This document shows positions 1-13,500 of a DNA stretch of 64,000 bases, piece after piece. The translations under genes were made by a program, and so were the position numbers. This DNA is from Argopecten irradians. Its lineage: Eukaryota; Mollusca; Bivalvia; Pectinida; Pectinidae. The notes under the pieces are model-generated. The model was not told the DNA's origin, did no database searches, and worked only from the letters and a program-made list of their open reading frames with translations. The number at the start of each line of letters is the position of its first letter. Position 1 is the stretch's first letter. The stretch spans positions 35,234,909-35,298,908 of the forward strand of contig NC_091147.1 of the NCBI RefSeq assembly GCF_041381155.1, read 5' to 3'.

Positions 1-73
1 ACATAAATTCAATTTGGCAGGTGTAATGATGTTGATGTGAAAACCCACGTTTGTTTATTTTCTTTGATTTCAG

Positions 74-3000
74 TTGTGTTGGCCAGAAGTTAGAGATTTC
101 CGCTTTTGAATACAACCGGAAGTTTGGCTCCAATCTGGACATTGGACAGTGCTCACTCAAAATTGAACAAATATCACCAGGTGTTGCCCTCACGAGAAGC
201 TGGTAAGGTTATTTCTAGAGAATAAGGATGGTTACTGTCAACCAACTGAAATTCACGAGCAATTAAACGTCGCGGGTATTTAGAAATTTCATTTATTATT
301 TTAACAGAGTGGTTATATTGTACCATGAACGTCTTAATTCACGAAATAGATTGCGAAAGTCGTTAAACATGTTAACGCAAAAAATGTCGCTGAGAAAATG
401 AGTTGGTTTTTAGTAAAAGCATGTAAAAGATGTAAAAAACGTAAGATTTTGATGGTGATTTTAATGAACTTGACATAATGGGGATGATTATAATATTAGA
501 AGACACAGCTTGTCATGTTATAATTCAGTTTTAAAGAACGCGGTAGACGAGTGATATTGTATAATAGGATATATTGCCAATGGTAATTTACCTCTGGAAC
601 ATATATGGAATAGTTGACAAGTACTCGACATAGTCATAGGTCGGTGATTTTTATCGGATACTCCGAATATCAATGACCAATTCTGCCGCTCATCATGGTA
701 GAAAATTTGGTTCGTAATGAATAGGATTACATGTGTATTCATATACGCGAACTCTTATTTGGAAATATTTGCTTGTCTATAGAATCATATAATCTGAACA
801 CTTTGAATACATAGGTTACTCTGTGGCGCGTGGCTTTAATTATAACTCCCTAAAACCAACTGAAGATGTCAATCAACACGCATGTCAAGCGAGCTGTCAC
901 GTTCAGATATACCGGAAGAGAGCGAGAGGGCTAATTCGCGGAAGCAGAAAAAGTAATCCGTATCATTTGCTGAAGGCCACGGGTTAAATACTTGCACGTG
1001 TGTTTAGTTGCATAAATTATTTGTAGTTTTTGTGTATCCAGGACGTAAAATTCCATCAAGTATAATCGTTCTGCGGTGCAACCTTTATTTTATCATAGCT
1101 GTAAACACTAAGTTTGTGTATGTTTTACGTATGGTCACGAGTATATATCCGTATGGTCACGAAAATTTACATATGGTCACGATAATTTACGTATGGTCAC
1201 GAAAATTTACGTATGGGCACGGGAATTTACGTATGGTCACTATACAGCCGTTATGAATTTTAAGTAATGATAAAATACCATTACAGAAATACCATGTAGA
1301 GTAACAGCACATTAGGAATCGGTTAAATATAAAAAGAAAACAAACAAAAAATTGTGTCATTTACATACAGATTTTTATCATGTAGTATTTTCACATGATA
1401 TGTATGGATACCTGGAGACCATTTTTACCTCCTTTAGCCATCCTGGGCCCGACTGTACAGTAAAACATTTGAAAAAATGAAACAATTTCGAGACTTTGGT
1501 CAGTGATACATAATATTGTTTTTTTGAAAGTTGCAGGACATCTGATTTCGATCCCTTTGTAGATCAGATCAACAATAATCGACCATTACTGTAAATGAGC
1601 AAACAGTTTCTTTAACACCACTTTATCGCGTAACAAATGTATTGAAATATGACTGCATTTTTTCTGCATGTCGTTAGGAACATTATTGCAAATGCGCGAA
1701 TCTCCCATAAAATCCAGTATTTCCCAATCGAAAAATTGGTAATGCAGTTAAAGATGCTCCACCGCTGACAAACGTTTTTTTTCTCTACCAAAAACTAAAG
1801 CAGACGAATCAGTATTTTTTCTTCAATTACAAAAGTTACTTACTTTACATCATTACAACTATTGGAAAATTTTGAGCTTCTGATTTTAGTTGAAGATAAA
1901 ATATTAAACATAATCATTGCGACCCGAAAAAACCCCATGTAACTATTTCCTTTATGGAATGAAGTAATGATTGCGCATTCAGCAAAGGCAGAAGTTGTTT
2001 TATGTTATGTTTGTGTTAATTAGACACATATATACACAATTAAACACCAAGTATTGTTTAAATGATGATTATTGTTCATGCTCTGTCGGCGTTGGTTCAT
2101 CTTTAATAAAAACCTTGATTGCATCAAAACGCGATGATGTCTACGGTATTCATCTGAAAAGCACTCTTCTATATTTCTGAATGTTAAGTCAATGTTAAGT
2201 TTTTCTCTTATACCTATGAAGGTAACATATAACATAATGTTAGGTGATGTATTTTAGCCTTCTAATAGTATCACCTCCATATGGCCTATGATTGGTTCCA
2301 CGTGGTAGTTATAATGGATGTTTACTAGAAATCTGGTCCATTTCAAAGGCTAAGTACTCTACCGGCGTACTCACACAACACTGTCGGACGTATATGGCTA
2401 GTCGTACATGAAATTTTCAAATCTATTAACACTTTATCAAATCAATTTGATGAGTGTTTTACGGGTTGAGTGAAAATGTCAGGTCTGGTCTGAGTTGGGC
2501 TGGAGTACTGTGTTGACGTCTTTGCACTGGCCACTAGTATCAAATGCTAATGCTTTCCACGATCATTATGATTTGATATAATTTACTTTCCTTAAGTTTC
2601 AAACTAGGGGGAATGGTACATTTCTATCATCTACAATTATTCTAACACTCTTCAATACATCTGGTAACAAAATTACAGAAAAATTATTTAAACGGTATTT
2701 CATGCAAAATTGTAATATAGTCATTTTTCGCAAGAGTACGTTACTGTTTCATCTGCAACACCTGGTAGCCTCTCCAGCGTGATCCACAATCTTGATGAAT
2801 TGTACAAAAAAAACCCGCTCGATATTCGGCAATTTACTGACATCCAGGCATAGGAATTGAAATAAACAAGTTGAAGTTATCTTGTACTGAAAATAATATA
2901 GAAATACATTTTCATTGAAAAAATCAAAATTTTTATAACGACGTACATGAAAATTTTAATGGTATAAAGCCCCATTAATGGAATACAGGACATTTTGATA

Positions 3001-6000
3001 AGTGAAGGAAGATATTCATGTTTAAAGTAGTAGTATATTATTACCAGGTGTACTGTCGATGTTAGCTTTTATGGCTAGTTTGCTATGACTCTTCCGGACC
3101 GTAATTATACTTGTACCGTATATCAGCTGTCCTCTCCTCTTTAAAGACATTTCGTTTCAAGTCTTTACACATGTAAAGTATGGTATTCATTAGTTTTCTA
3201 GTTCAAATTTTAAAGAACGCTTCCAACTTAATTAGAGAATTGCTAATGACATGACATCACTTGGACATCTACTTCTGTCAACATCTTCTACGCAGGTGCT
3301 AATGATTGATAACTTTTCTGACGATACTATCATCAGTTTGAGAAAATAAGCAATGATTTGCAAAAGAAAAAGAATCCTTTTATAAACGTTTGACATAAAA
3401 TCAGTATCACCTTATGCATTAATCCGGCCTTGATTTCTCGAAACAAACTTAAGTCGAACACCGACTTGTAAATTATTTTCATACACGTTACATAAGAAGA
3501 AAAACTGAAGTTTTGACTTTAGTCTACACATTTGCTTTGAGAAATTGGAGCCCGATTTTAAAATTATCTAAAATCCCAGATAGTTTTAATATTTGTAAAC
3601 TACAAGAAACATACAGGTTTTCTTCATAAGCCATACCAAGAACCTTTATAGCTTTATCATACATAAATTAAACCAATGTTTTGCATAAAAACTGAGCACA
3701 CTATAAGGATTCCTAGAAGAAAGGAGTTGCCCAGAAGAAAGTACAAATACAAAAACACAACTACACAATGGTATTTTAAAATCTTCTGTTTTATTTCATT
3801 TGTAGCAACCTTCCCAACAAACAGGGTCCTATAAGGAGCGTTTCTAAGGTTCTCAATGATACGAGGAACTTTGAGGTCCGTCAATACAACGACATCTTTG
3901 TCTTCATGGGACTCTGTGACGCTACGACGGTAACAAGCCTCGGGATTCTTCATCGAGGGGACTGCTTTGCTGTAAGTTAGGAAGTGTCTAAAAAGCTTAT
4001 TACGCATTATATTTTAGAATTTCCTGAAGTGATGAGTACTGTATATTACTAATAATTGCGTTTTTTTATTTTAATTTTTAAATTCGCAGATTTTTGGTTA
4101 ATTTCGCGAAATTTGATACCTCGCAAAATTAACCAAAATTATGGTATTATATATGATAGCTTATCATATGAATGACGCTTTCAAAGGTTTCAAAAAAAAA
4201 TCGAGAACATAAACCACTACGCTCCAAACAGTCAATTGCTGAAATGTACAACTGCTCAGTATTCATTTTATTTAACACATCTGTTATCTTTATGGGATAA
4301 TTCATTATAATCCTAATTGAAGTTCACACGAGACTGAGAAACTATCCGGTCTCTTCTATTGTTTGTCATTGGACAAGACAGATTAATACAATGCCTATGG
4401 ATATACTGAAGGGACAGGTTTTTTTTTCAAACTCGTTTGGTACAAAGGACCGTAAATGATTTCTTAAAAAAACAAAACTTATATTCACATTTCCTTGTGT
4501 ATCTGCTGGTCAACTTTGTCATTGATAATTGATAAATCAACTGGTCTGCGCTGTGTTTCTCTACAAGCTTCCGAAATATTTACTGGAAGACACCAGCTGC
4601 TAAATTGTATATGAAGGCCACGCCTCAAAATGGTCGGGAGAAAATAACAATTTTGATATTTATTACAGGTGGAAATAGCCAGCAATCTTACGTTTAACAG
4701 GAAGACATACATACGGGCATATGTGGAGTATTATCGCCGAAGTGTTGACATTCAGGAGGACGGTATAGCCTTAAGCCCTGTCCTAGCTCAGCATTACGAT
4801 GGGGCATACTACCTCCGGGATAGAAGTTACGGAATGTTAGAAATCATAGTCGTAGAAATGAAATTTCGCCACTCAGGCTCAGTGAACCTCCTGAAAAAAG
4901 CCAACTTCCAGTCACAGTCAATGGCCGAGCATTTACAATTCGCAGAAAGAGAAGTGGGATTGCCATACAATACAAAGGTAAAGTAAGATCCTAGCTTTTT
5001 CGTGAAACCTTAAAATGCTAGCTGGCTGTAATTGTTGAGTATTTTAACTACGTTTTGAATCATGTATTTGTCAAGATACTACTTTAACCAACTTTCTTTC
5101 GCGTGCGATTTATTTTCGCGATTTTCGGAATCAAGGTAAATTCGCGAAAGTTTATTTCGGCGAATCTTCCACAACTCTTGCACAATTACATTCAAAGATT
5201 TCTAAATTAAATTTTAATCCGCGAAACTTAATTTTCGCGAAAATGTTTTGAAACGGAAATCGCAAAATTAAGTAGCCGCGAAAACAAGTTGGTTTACAGT
5301 ATTTCGTATTCTGACTATTCGAATAACACACAATTTACCTTCGTTCATGTAGCACTCATTAATTTCACACTTTATATTTTATGCCCACCATATACAATAA
5401 AAACGAAAAACTAGAAGTGATTAGTTTTGAAATTTCTTGGGTCAAGTAGACATTGCATTGTAAACATGAAATGTTTCAGGCCGTACAACGCTGTTAATTA
5501 AGAGATATTCCTGTGGGATCGTTTACTGTTTGAACTCATTGTTCGCTCTCACTGTTGTTCTCCGTTTGTAATAGCTACAGTGTACTTGAGAAAAAACCAA
5601 TGCAGCACATCTGAAAACAGAAGATTAAGATGAGAATCGTTTAAAGAAACGGTATTTACGTTCCATCGTCTTTGATCTCCTTTGTAAACATTGTTATCTT
5701 TACCAACAGATCTTTGTTATACTCTAATAAGATTGGTATTATGTTGATTTAAGTGCTCATTTAGCTACTCAAACACCAACACATCAATGAATATAATCCT
5801 AATTTTATTTCCATAGGTTATACGGATATCTACAACTGAGAATAAGGTCGAGATGACCCAGTTTAGGAAGAGAGATTTTACGGGGGCTTACAGATGCGTA
5901 AAACAATATGAGCAGGACCTATATCGCATCCGCGAGGAGATGTATTCAAGGAAGCCCCATCTTAATTACGGGATGCTCCCTTTCCTTCCTAAGCCGAGAG

Positions 6001-9000
6001 GTAACGAGAATTTCCTCTCTTACTGACAAAACAAATATGTTGTAAAGGCGATGTTGGTGTCCTTTGTTTTACCAACGTAATATGGGGAGGGGTTAACTAT
6101 CTGAAACAGATAATAGATTTAGAAATACCTATACGTTATTGCTATTGTATATTATAAACGTGGAAATTTACGTGAGGAGGAAATTTACGCTAATTACGCG
6201 AAGGTCGCTTGATCGCAAAAATTTCCCCCGCGAGTAATATTTTCTACATGTATGAACTTTGTTTTTATAGAAATCTAAAGGTGTTTGTATCGCAAAAATA
6301 ACGCCACCTTGAAAGGTTAATACATACAAATCGTGAAATCTCAACAAAAATATCCTCGTTTACAGTATGCATTTTTTAGCTCACCTGGCCCGAAGGGCCG
6401 GTGAGCTTATGTCATGGCGCGGCGTCCGTCGTCCGTCGTCCGTCCGTCGTCCGTCGTCCGTCGTCCGTCTGTCCGTCAACATTTCCTTTAAATCGCTACT
6501 AGTCATAGAGTTCTGCATGGATTTTAACCAAATTTGGCCAGAAACATCCTTGGGGGAAGGGGAACAGAACTTGTATAAATTTTGGCTCTGACCCCCCGGG
6601 GACAAGAGGGGCGGGGCCCAATAGGGGAAATTGAGGTAAATCCTATAAATCGCTACTTGTCCTAGAGTTCTGCATGGATTGAAACCAAATTTGGCCAGAA
6701 ACATCCTTGGGGGAAGGGGAATAGAACTTGTATAAATTTTGGCTCTGACCCCCCAGGGACAGGAGGGGCGGGGCCCAATAGGGGAAATTGAGGTAAATCC
6801 TATAAATCTCTACTTGTCCTAGTGTTCTGCATGGATTGTAACCAAATTTGGCCAGAAACATCCTTGGGGGAAGGGGAACAGAACTTGTATAAATTTTGGC
6901 TCTGACCCCCCGGGGACAGGAGGGGCGGGGCCCAATAAGGGAAATTGAGGTAAATCCTATAAATCACTACTTGTCCTAGTGTTCTGCATGGATTGTAACC
7001 AAATTTGGCCAGAAACATCCTTGGGGGAAGGGGAACAGAACTTGTATAAATTTTGGCTCTGACCCCCCCGGGGACAGGAGGGGTGGGGCCCAATAGTGGA
7101 AATTTAGGTAAATCCTATAAATCGCTACTTGTTCTAGAGTTCTGCATGGATTGTAACCAAATTTGGCCAGGAACATCCTAGGGGGAAGGGGAACAGAACT
7201 TGTATAAATTTTTGCTCTGACCCCCTGGGGACAGGAGGGGTGGGGCCCAATAGGGGAAATAGAGGTAAATCCTATAAATCGCTACTTGTCCTAGAATTCT
7301 GCATGGATTGTAACCAAATTTAGCCAGAAACATTCTTAGGGGAATAGGAACAGAACTTATATAAATTTTGGCTCTGACCCCCCGGGGGCAGGAGGGGCGG
7401 GCCCAATAGGGGAAATAGAGGTAAATCCTATAAATCGCTACTTGTCCTAGAGTTCTGCATGGATTGAAACCAAATTTGGCCAGAAACATCCTTGGGGGAA
7501 GGGGAATAGAACTTGTATAAATTTTGGATCTGACCCCCTGGGGGCAGGAGGGGCGGGGCCCAATAGGGAAATTTAGGTAAATCCTATAAATCGCTACTAG
7601 TCTTAGAGTTCTGCTTGGATTTTAACCAAATTTGGCCCAGAAACATCCTTGGGGTTAACAGAATTCCTATAATTTTTGGCTTTCACCCCCTTGAGCAGAA
7701 AGAGTGGGGCCCAATAGGGGAATTAGAGGTAAATATTCAAATTCCTTCAGAAAAGAAACAATGAACCTTACTAGGCATTACAAACCAGGTGAGCGATACA
7801 GGCCCTCTGGGCCTCTTGTTTTAAATTGAGTTCTATTTCTCACATTGAAAATTAATGAATTAATATAAAACTATTTCCTTTGTAATTTTTTTTTGTTTTT
7901 CACCAAATTTTATTGAAATACACGTATAAGGCGATATATAGTCAACATAATGGAATGAGAGGATAGACTTTGATCAACTATGAGACAAAATACCAGATTG
8001 GTCATAGTAGATGCAAGATTTATGCATGAATATATTGTACAGAAAACTTAATGTTGCGGTTTGTCATGGAAAATGACTTTTTCACCGCGAGTTACCCCTT
8101 ATTTTATGTTTAAAACATTTTCGCAGTAGATTTTTTTTCGCGATTTCGTTTTATTCAAAAGTGAAATCAAGCTTTAACAGTTCATGGGAGCGTGAAGTTA
8201 ACAGTTTCCTCTATGCTTTACAGCCCTTGGACTATCCAGTGGTGGAGACATGTTGACCTGGGAGACCGCTACAGCCATAGAAATCATGACCAACAGGGGC
8301 ATCACCGTCTACAAATCACTCAAACGCACAGTAAGGCCTCTTTATATTATTGAAGGCATTTTAAAATTACCGTAAGCGTCTCCGTCCCTCTCCCCTTTTA
8401 ATGTCGCTTACATTGACTCAAAGACATATTAAAACTATGAAAACCCGTGAAGATGTTTTTATATAATATAATAATTTCTTTTCATTTTTTTTTAATTTAT
8501 AAATTGGTAAATGATTAATAGATTACAGACCTTGCAATAATTTTGAATATTAGTAGCCCAAATTTAATCCTATTAAAACCCTCTTCCTTTTCCATTTTAA
8601 ACCTTCCTTGGTGCTTACTGGGTTTAATACGGTAGCTGAATTTTGCTTGTAGCATTAAGGTATGTCCTTGCCTTAGAGTGCGCCAGTTCAGAGCGAATCT
8701 CTACATCAAAACATTTACATAATATATTTTTTCAAATGCCATAATGTGTATTGTATGTGGTAAATCCAAATAAAATGTCATTAAACAGAAATGTGCAGCT
8801 TTAAATTGACAAGCAACAACATTGTACAAGCTTTATGGATTTGACAAAAAATCATTTAATTTGCCAGTATTATTTTTTCTACTGTGATGTTAATTATTAT
8901 TTGGTTGTGTTTTCAGTGTAACCGCGCTAAGATTAATAGCTGTAGTCTACTGAGATATGTGAAACGGGAACTGAGGAGTATAAAGACAGTTATCCACAAT

Positions 9001-9252
9001 AAGAGATCAAAATGGAGTTATCTCCCCGCCGAGGAACAGGTCACGACTAACAAATTATACAGTGGCCGGATGAGAAGAGTGCAAAAGGAAATAGCAAGAA
9101 TCCGGAAAAGTTTAAAACAGTGGCGAATTCAACAAAGAAAATCACGGACTGCCTTAAAGCTTGAACGACGGCAAAGACAGAAAAAGGCGAAAAATCAGTC
9201 ATTACGGAGGAAAGGTACAAAGAAGAACAACAAAGTCCGTGTGCAAACGTGA
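74..9252 (+). CDS. Unrecognised multi-exon gene, 3' portion (last six exons)
   Basis: I do not recognise this protein. Exons read from sequence: 74-202, 3806-3971, 4669-4977, 5817-6000, 8224-8330 and 8917-9252 (stop TGA at 9250). All have AG acceptors and GT donors, and the phases (2, 0, 0, 1, 0) close at every junction, giving about 409 residues. The first exon begins with a split codon, so the gene starts upstream of the window. The middle exons read as ordinary folded protein (for example FVFMGLCDATTVTSLGI in exon 2 and DGAYYLRDRSYGMLEII in exon 3), with scattered cysteines and no obvious membrane segment. The last 111 residues are strongly basic, rich in Lys, Arg and Gln (RRVQKEIARIRKSLKQW), and probably helical; they could bind nucleic acid or a polyanion or be a processed tail, which is inference. 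Exon 2 is easily missed because a longer open frame lies antisense to it. The exon structure is well supported; the function is unknown. Confidence 0.75.
1128..1240. repeat. 20-bp minisatellite, about six units
   Basis: Short tandem repeat of a unit close to GTATGGTCACGAAAATTTAC inside the first visible intron of the unknown gene. Units differ by a few substitutions (GGGCACGGGAATTTAC in one). No coding sense is apparent. Confidence 0.85.
1752..2060 (+). mobile_element. Truncated copy of a TTAA-flanked non-autonomous element
   Basis: It starts TTAA-AGATGCTCCACCGCTGAC and matches, in reverse orientation, the right-hand ~300 bp of the longer element at 35083-36206 (shared stretches include GATTGCGCAT and TTGTGTTAATTAGACA). 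The match fades after about 2060, so the second end is missing here. The right boundary is approximate. Confidence 0.65.
5076..5302. mobile_element. MITE with TTTACAGTAT-type end, rich in TTCGCG motifs
   Basis: The ends form an imperfect inverted repeat: ATACTACTTTAACCAACTTT on the left against the complement of the right end, AAGTTGGTTTACAGTAT. The interior holds several TTCGCGA / TCGCGAAA palindromic words. It lies in an intron of the unknown gene. Related TACTGTAAAC-ended elements are at 9901-10107 and 14844-14999. Similar TTCGCG-rich fragments also occur near 4080-4150, 6160-6345 and 46270-46440. Confidence 0.6.
6374..7822 (+). mobile_element. Bivalve repeat with hairpin ends and internal tandem array (Helitron-like or large MITE)
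   Basis: It opens TTAGCTCACCTGGCCCGAAG, where GGCCCGAAGGGCC forms a small hairpin, and ends near AGGCCCTCTGGGCCTCTTG, a second hairpin followed by CTTG. Between them are a GTCCGTC microsatellite (about 6422-6478) and a ~157-bp tandem array. The sequence type is a familiar high-copy repeat of bivalve genomes. Hairpin plus terminal CTTG recalls Helitron 3' ends but is not the canonical CTRR, so class is uncertain. It sits in the intron before exon 5 of the unknown gene. Confidence 0.75.
6488..7740 (+). repeat. ~157-bp internal tandem array, about eight units
   Basis: The phrase CTACTTGTCCTAGAGTTCTG followed by GCATGGAT recurs every 155-159 bases, each time followed by AACCAAATTTGGCCAGAAAC and a G/C-rich GACCCCCCGGGGACAGGAGG block. 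Units are highly alike except the last, which is diverged and shortened. The period is not a multiple of three, which argues against coding use. Confidence 0.9.
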
Positions 9253-9900
9253 CGTTAACAACAAAACAAGTGACGTTTACAACAGTCATTGTGACGTTGG
9301 CAACAGGACACATGAAGTATTCACCAAGACATGTGTCTTTTAAACAATAATTGATAGAATTTAACTCGGAACGCGTGAAGTCTACACTATCAAATGTGAC
9401 GTTTCAACACAAAAATAACCTAATTAAAACAAACAAAGGAATTACACAAAGCATGTTGTTTGTGTGTCTTCAATAGTTGTCTAACATACAAAATGACTTG
9501 AGTGATTCTTCATGGACGATGACGTCTGAATGAGGAGTATCATTTTTAAATATGTTGCCATGGTTAAAAATTATACGGCGGTAGCCGTGACTTTTGTTTG
9601 TCCTTGGCACTAGAAGTTTTAAGAACGGTTTTCAAGAGTGAGAAATGTACATATAAATGCATAGTTTGGAAAATAATACGTTCATATGTTTCTATCACTA
9701 TGGAACGAATACTATGTCATACAGTTTTGCAGAAATAGACAGATTGCGTATTGGCTACAGAAATAACTTGATGTTTCTAGTTTCATGGACAAGGACCAAA
9801 TGTGACATCAGCGTATGGGCCGTTTCCAAGCCACAAACTTTTAAAACCGGAAATGACTAATTTTCCGAAAAGTCAGAAAAAGAGTCCTTTTGGGTATCTA

Positions 9901-10107
9901 TACTGTAAACATACTTATCTTAGCGCAAATACAAACAAAAATGTAAATTAATAATTTGTCAGTGTAGATTTTACGCAGGTTGTTTTTTATTCAATACTGG
10001 AAGTATCCTTTCACATAACAATTTAGCGTTGTACATGATTTAGCGCTTCAAATTCAACGCGAAAAGCGCTAAAATAAAACTAAAGCTAAAATAAGACGTT
10101 TACAGTA
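9901..10107. mobile_element. MITE with TACTGTAAAC terminal inverted repeats
   Basis: Left end TACTGTAAACATACTTATCT then TAGCGC; right end GCTAAAATAAGACGTTTACAGTA, its near inverse. The interior is built from TTAGCGC and GCGCTAAA words. A shorter relative is at 14844-14999. Confidence 0.75.
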
Positions 10108-10397
10108 AAGTAAGTTTGTGGTCTAGGAATTGCTATTTTTTGTTTTAATGACATTTTTTATGTAATTTAGACATACGTCAACGTTGTTTATCATTATAGT
10201 CATTATGTTTTAGCACATCGCTATCGTTGTATCGTTTGATATACAATACATGTATGTGAACAGTTTTAGTTTCTACTATATCTTGCAAATAAGTGTTTCC
10301 TGATGAAATACCCGTCAATATAGTAACAACTTTCATAGACGCCAATGTTAAGTCTTGTTTTTCCTGATATTGCATTTTTGCAACCAAATATATATCA

Positions 10398-10539
10398 GTT
10401 ATGGACCTTGGTTGAGGTCAATATTGTGTTATATTACCCTAATAGAATAAATAATGAACGAGAGCGTAGCCCTAGATCATTATTTGGAATTATATAAGGG
10501 CAATATTACACCATATTGGCCGAAACAAAGGTCCTTAAC
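10398..10539. mobile_element. Imperfect palindromic MITE-like element, 142 bp
   Basis: GGACCTTGGTTGAGGTCAAT on the left pairs with the complement of CATATTGGCCGAAACAAAGGTCC on the right, and the arms continue inward as AATATTGTGTTATATTACC / GGGCAATATTACACCATATT. A 50-bp centre separates the arms. No coding frame. Confidence 0.65.
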
Positions 10540-13500
10540 TTTATATTAGATATGATAATTATTTTAAATGTTTGCTTTGTGCTCAGTAATATAGAAATGC
10601 ACAGAGAATGGCTCGATTACATCTTCCCGAAGAACTCGACGTTAGGGGATGGTGACGTAATAATCGCAATATCGACTTGAGAATGACATCACAATATGAA
10701 TATCGACTCGAGTGTGACGACACAATAGGGAATATTGATTTGGTGTTTCTAAAAATGGAAACATCGAATTAATTAACTTTCTAAAAATGGAAATGCTAAA
10801 TATCGCCCTCCACATGACAGTGTATCAGCCAATGAGAGTGGCCGAAAATCGGAGCATATTTAACATATATGGATATATGGTGGGAAAAGGTTAGAAAAAA
10901 TATATATAGTGAAAGTCTGATACATTATTTTGTAGCTAATTGTACGTCTTTATTGATTTCAGTCTTATATTTTGCGTGTGTTCTTTTTCTTTTATTTTAA
11001 CATCGTTGTTTGAGTAAATGTGATTATTTTTCATTCTTTTCATATTACTAACTAAATCGATATTTCATCAATATCAAAGAGCGATGGATTTGTTTGGATA
11101 TGCATTCCGCTTATTTCCTTGCTAACTTTGAACAAATACGTTCATAAGTTGTTAGAAAACACATAATGCATTTAAAAGTATTCTTTCTTTCATAAATGTT
11201 ATTGTTGTGTTGAAAAATATATGTTATGAAAAATATTCCTTGGTAACTGAAACACTAAATCTTAATTACTTTTAGTTCAGTTCCATGTTACTTACAATAT
11301 CATTTGTGCATTTTTTTCTGTGTTAAAATATTATTTGAAGTTAGGGGTGCGTAATATAATAATGATTATAAAAACAAAGGTATCTATGATTGTAAAAATA
11401 ATGCGTCACGTATTACAGGGGATTATCTAAGGTTAATTAGAGTTTTTAGTTATGACCACGAGAGTTTGTTTCCATTTGTCCTGAGAATTTGAATGATTTC
11501 CATAAAGTATGCTCAATGAACATTATTTTTCTTTGATTAATTAAGCTTATTAAAAATATTTCCATGGCCTGTTTAAGGTGAACTCGAAAAATGAAACTGT
11601 TTTACGATGACTTTGTTACTTGTTAAAAAAGAGATTTGATACCTATTTATCTATTTGTATTTTTTCATTTTGTGGTGTGGTATGTTGTAAAAAACAGACC
11701 ATTTTCTCATTATTTCAATTGGAACTTTGGATGATAAACCATCTCAATAGGGCACATACAGAGCCTATAAAAGTGAATAGTTTTATTTAAAATGGCGTCA
11801 AGAACCTGTAAGAAAAATGAAGAAATGAAGAGTAAAGTACGAAAACTGTACCAAATAGTACTCTAGAAATATATGCACGTATCAGAACATATTCTTGAAT
11901 GTTTGGTACTGAATAAATAGGTCAAATGAAGCAAATGTTCTTCGTGAAATTATTTATTAAACTCCTTTTCCTTAAAGTGTTACAGTAACACAGAGGCACA
12001 CACTCAAAACCAACATTTGATAGTCGCAGGACGCATGGCTTGCATTAAAAAGGTCACGTCAATTTCATGTTGAACACATCAGGATATCGGATATGTGAAC
12101 GTGGAATCTACTTCATAGAAACGTGAAGATATGTAAACTCTCTAGACCGAACTAAAAAAATGTGAAGTGGAATTGCGTATTTAAATCAAGAGTGTGTATC
12201 AAGAACCCGACGTTTAAACTGTGTTTTATAGATAGCGGTTGTCCTGGCTTAATTTATTTATAGGATAATTTTAAGTGTATTTTCCTTGTTGTTTTTGTCC
12301 TATCAATGTCTGCCATCTTGGTTTTAATTTTATCATCCTAGATGCATTATATCCACAACGATAACGTTAAATGTAATGTTGTAGTTCGAGTCAACAAAAC
12401 TTAACTTTGCTTGAAATAAAACCCCCGAAACAAAAGAGTATATTCTTTTTCTATTTTATTTCATTGAGATATGACAAATCTGATATATATTTTGCAATCT
12501 GTGTGAATCAGTGTAGCGAATTCTTATAATAGTTTCCAAAACCTTTATTTCACATTATGGAAAGAAAATGAACTGGCATGAACGTTAATGGTTACTTTTT
12601 ATGAAAAAAAACCCACATTCCTTTTTTCCCATTTAAGCGATTCAATAAGTCATTGTTTTCGGTAAATCTTAAACAATAAGACTAGGCTTCAATTATGAGT
12701 ACATGTATAATACAATATACCATTGTTACCATCTTCCTTGTAAATTCCGTCTATTAACCTTTTATTAAGTCATTAATTGTACATTGCAAGATACATTTTG
12801 AACGTATAACATATTAATCGGCAACATGTGCAAGCAAGTTATTGTAATACACTTTGGTTGTTTTTTTTACTTCAGCAAAATAGCTCAAAATAACCTTGAA
12901 CTTTGCTTGAAACAAACTGTTAAACTGACAATGGAACAAAAATTTTGATTTGAAAGTGCATTAAAATATGAACAATGTATTTTGGTTCAATTGAGATCTT
13001 TAAAATTACCTTTTTGAGGAGAAGAATGTTATTGTCTACAGGAAATTGTTAGTTTCTCTTCCTAGTTTTTAGTCAAACTGATAAAAGTTAAGAGTTTACT
13101 GGGTGTACACTGTATTTACAAGAACATCAGCAGAATTTAAGCTGTTTTTCTTGTATATTTATATTGCAATAAACGGGAGCTGTCCGATTTGCTATTTCAC
13201 AAGAACCATCATGGTCACACTATATCAATCACAGTGTAAAATAACATAACTTTTACTCTCGAAACACTCAAAACACTAAATGCAAACATGTTGTGAAATT
13301 CATTTTGACAAGCTAAACTTAATTTTGTGTGGTGCATGAACACGTGTTACCATAATTGGAGAGGAAATTGATAACTTAGCTTTTATAAAGTTTAAGTGTT
13401 CCTTACCCAACATATATCAATTTAATAAAGTAGTGAACATGCAAAACAAGTAATAAAATTGCATAATGTTATTTAGACAATGATTATGATGTCCATGCTA

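Noticed and set aside
3657-4007. 116-codon - strand frame
   Set aside because: It lies antisense to exon 2 of the unknown gene, which has matching splice sites and phases on the + strand.
6381-7489. Series of - strand frames with a repeated MFLAKFGYNPCRTL phrase
   Set aside because: They are read across the ~157-bp tandem array of a mobile repeat; the period is not a multiple of three, so no frame is kept.
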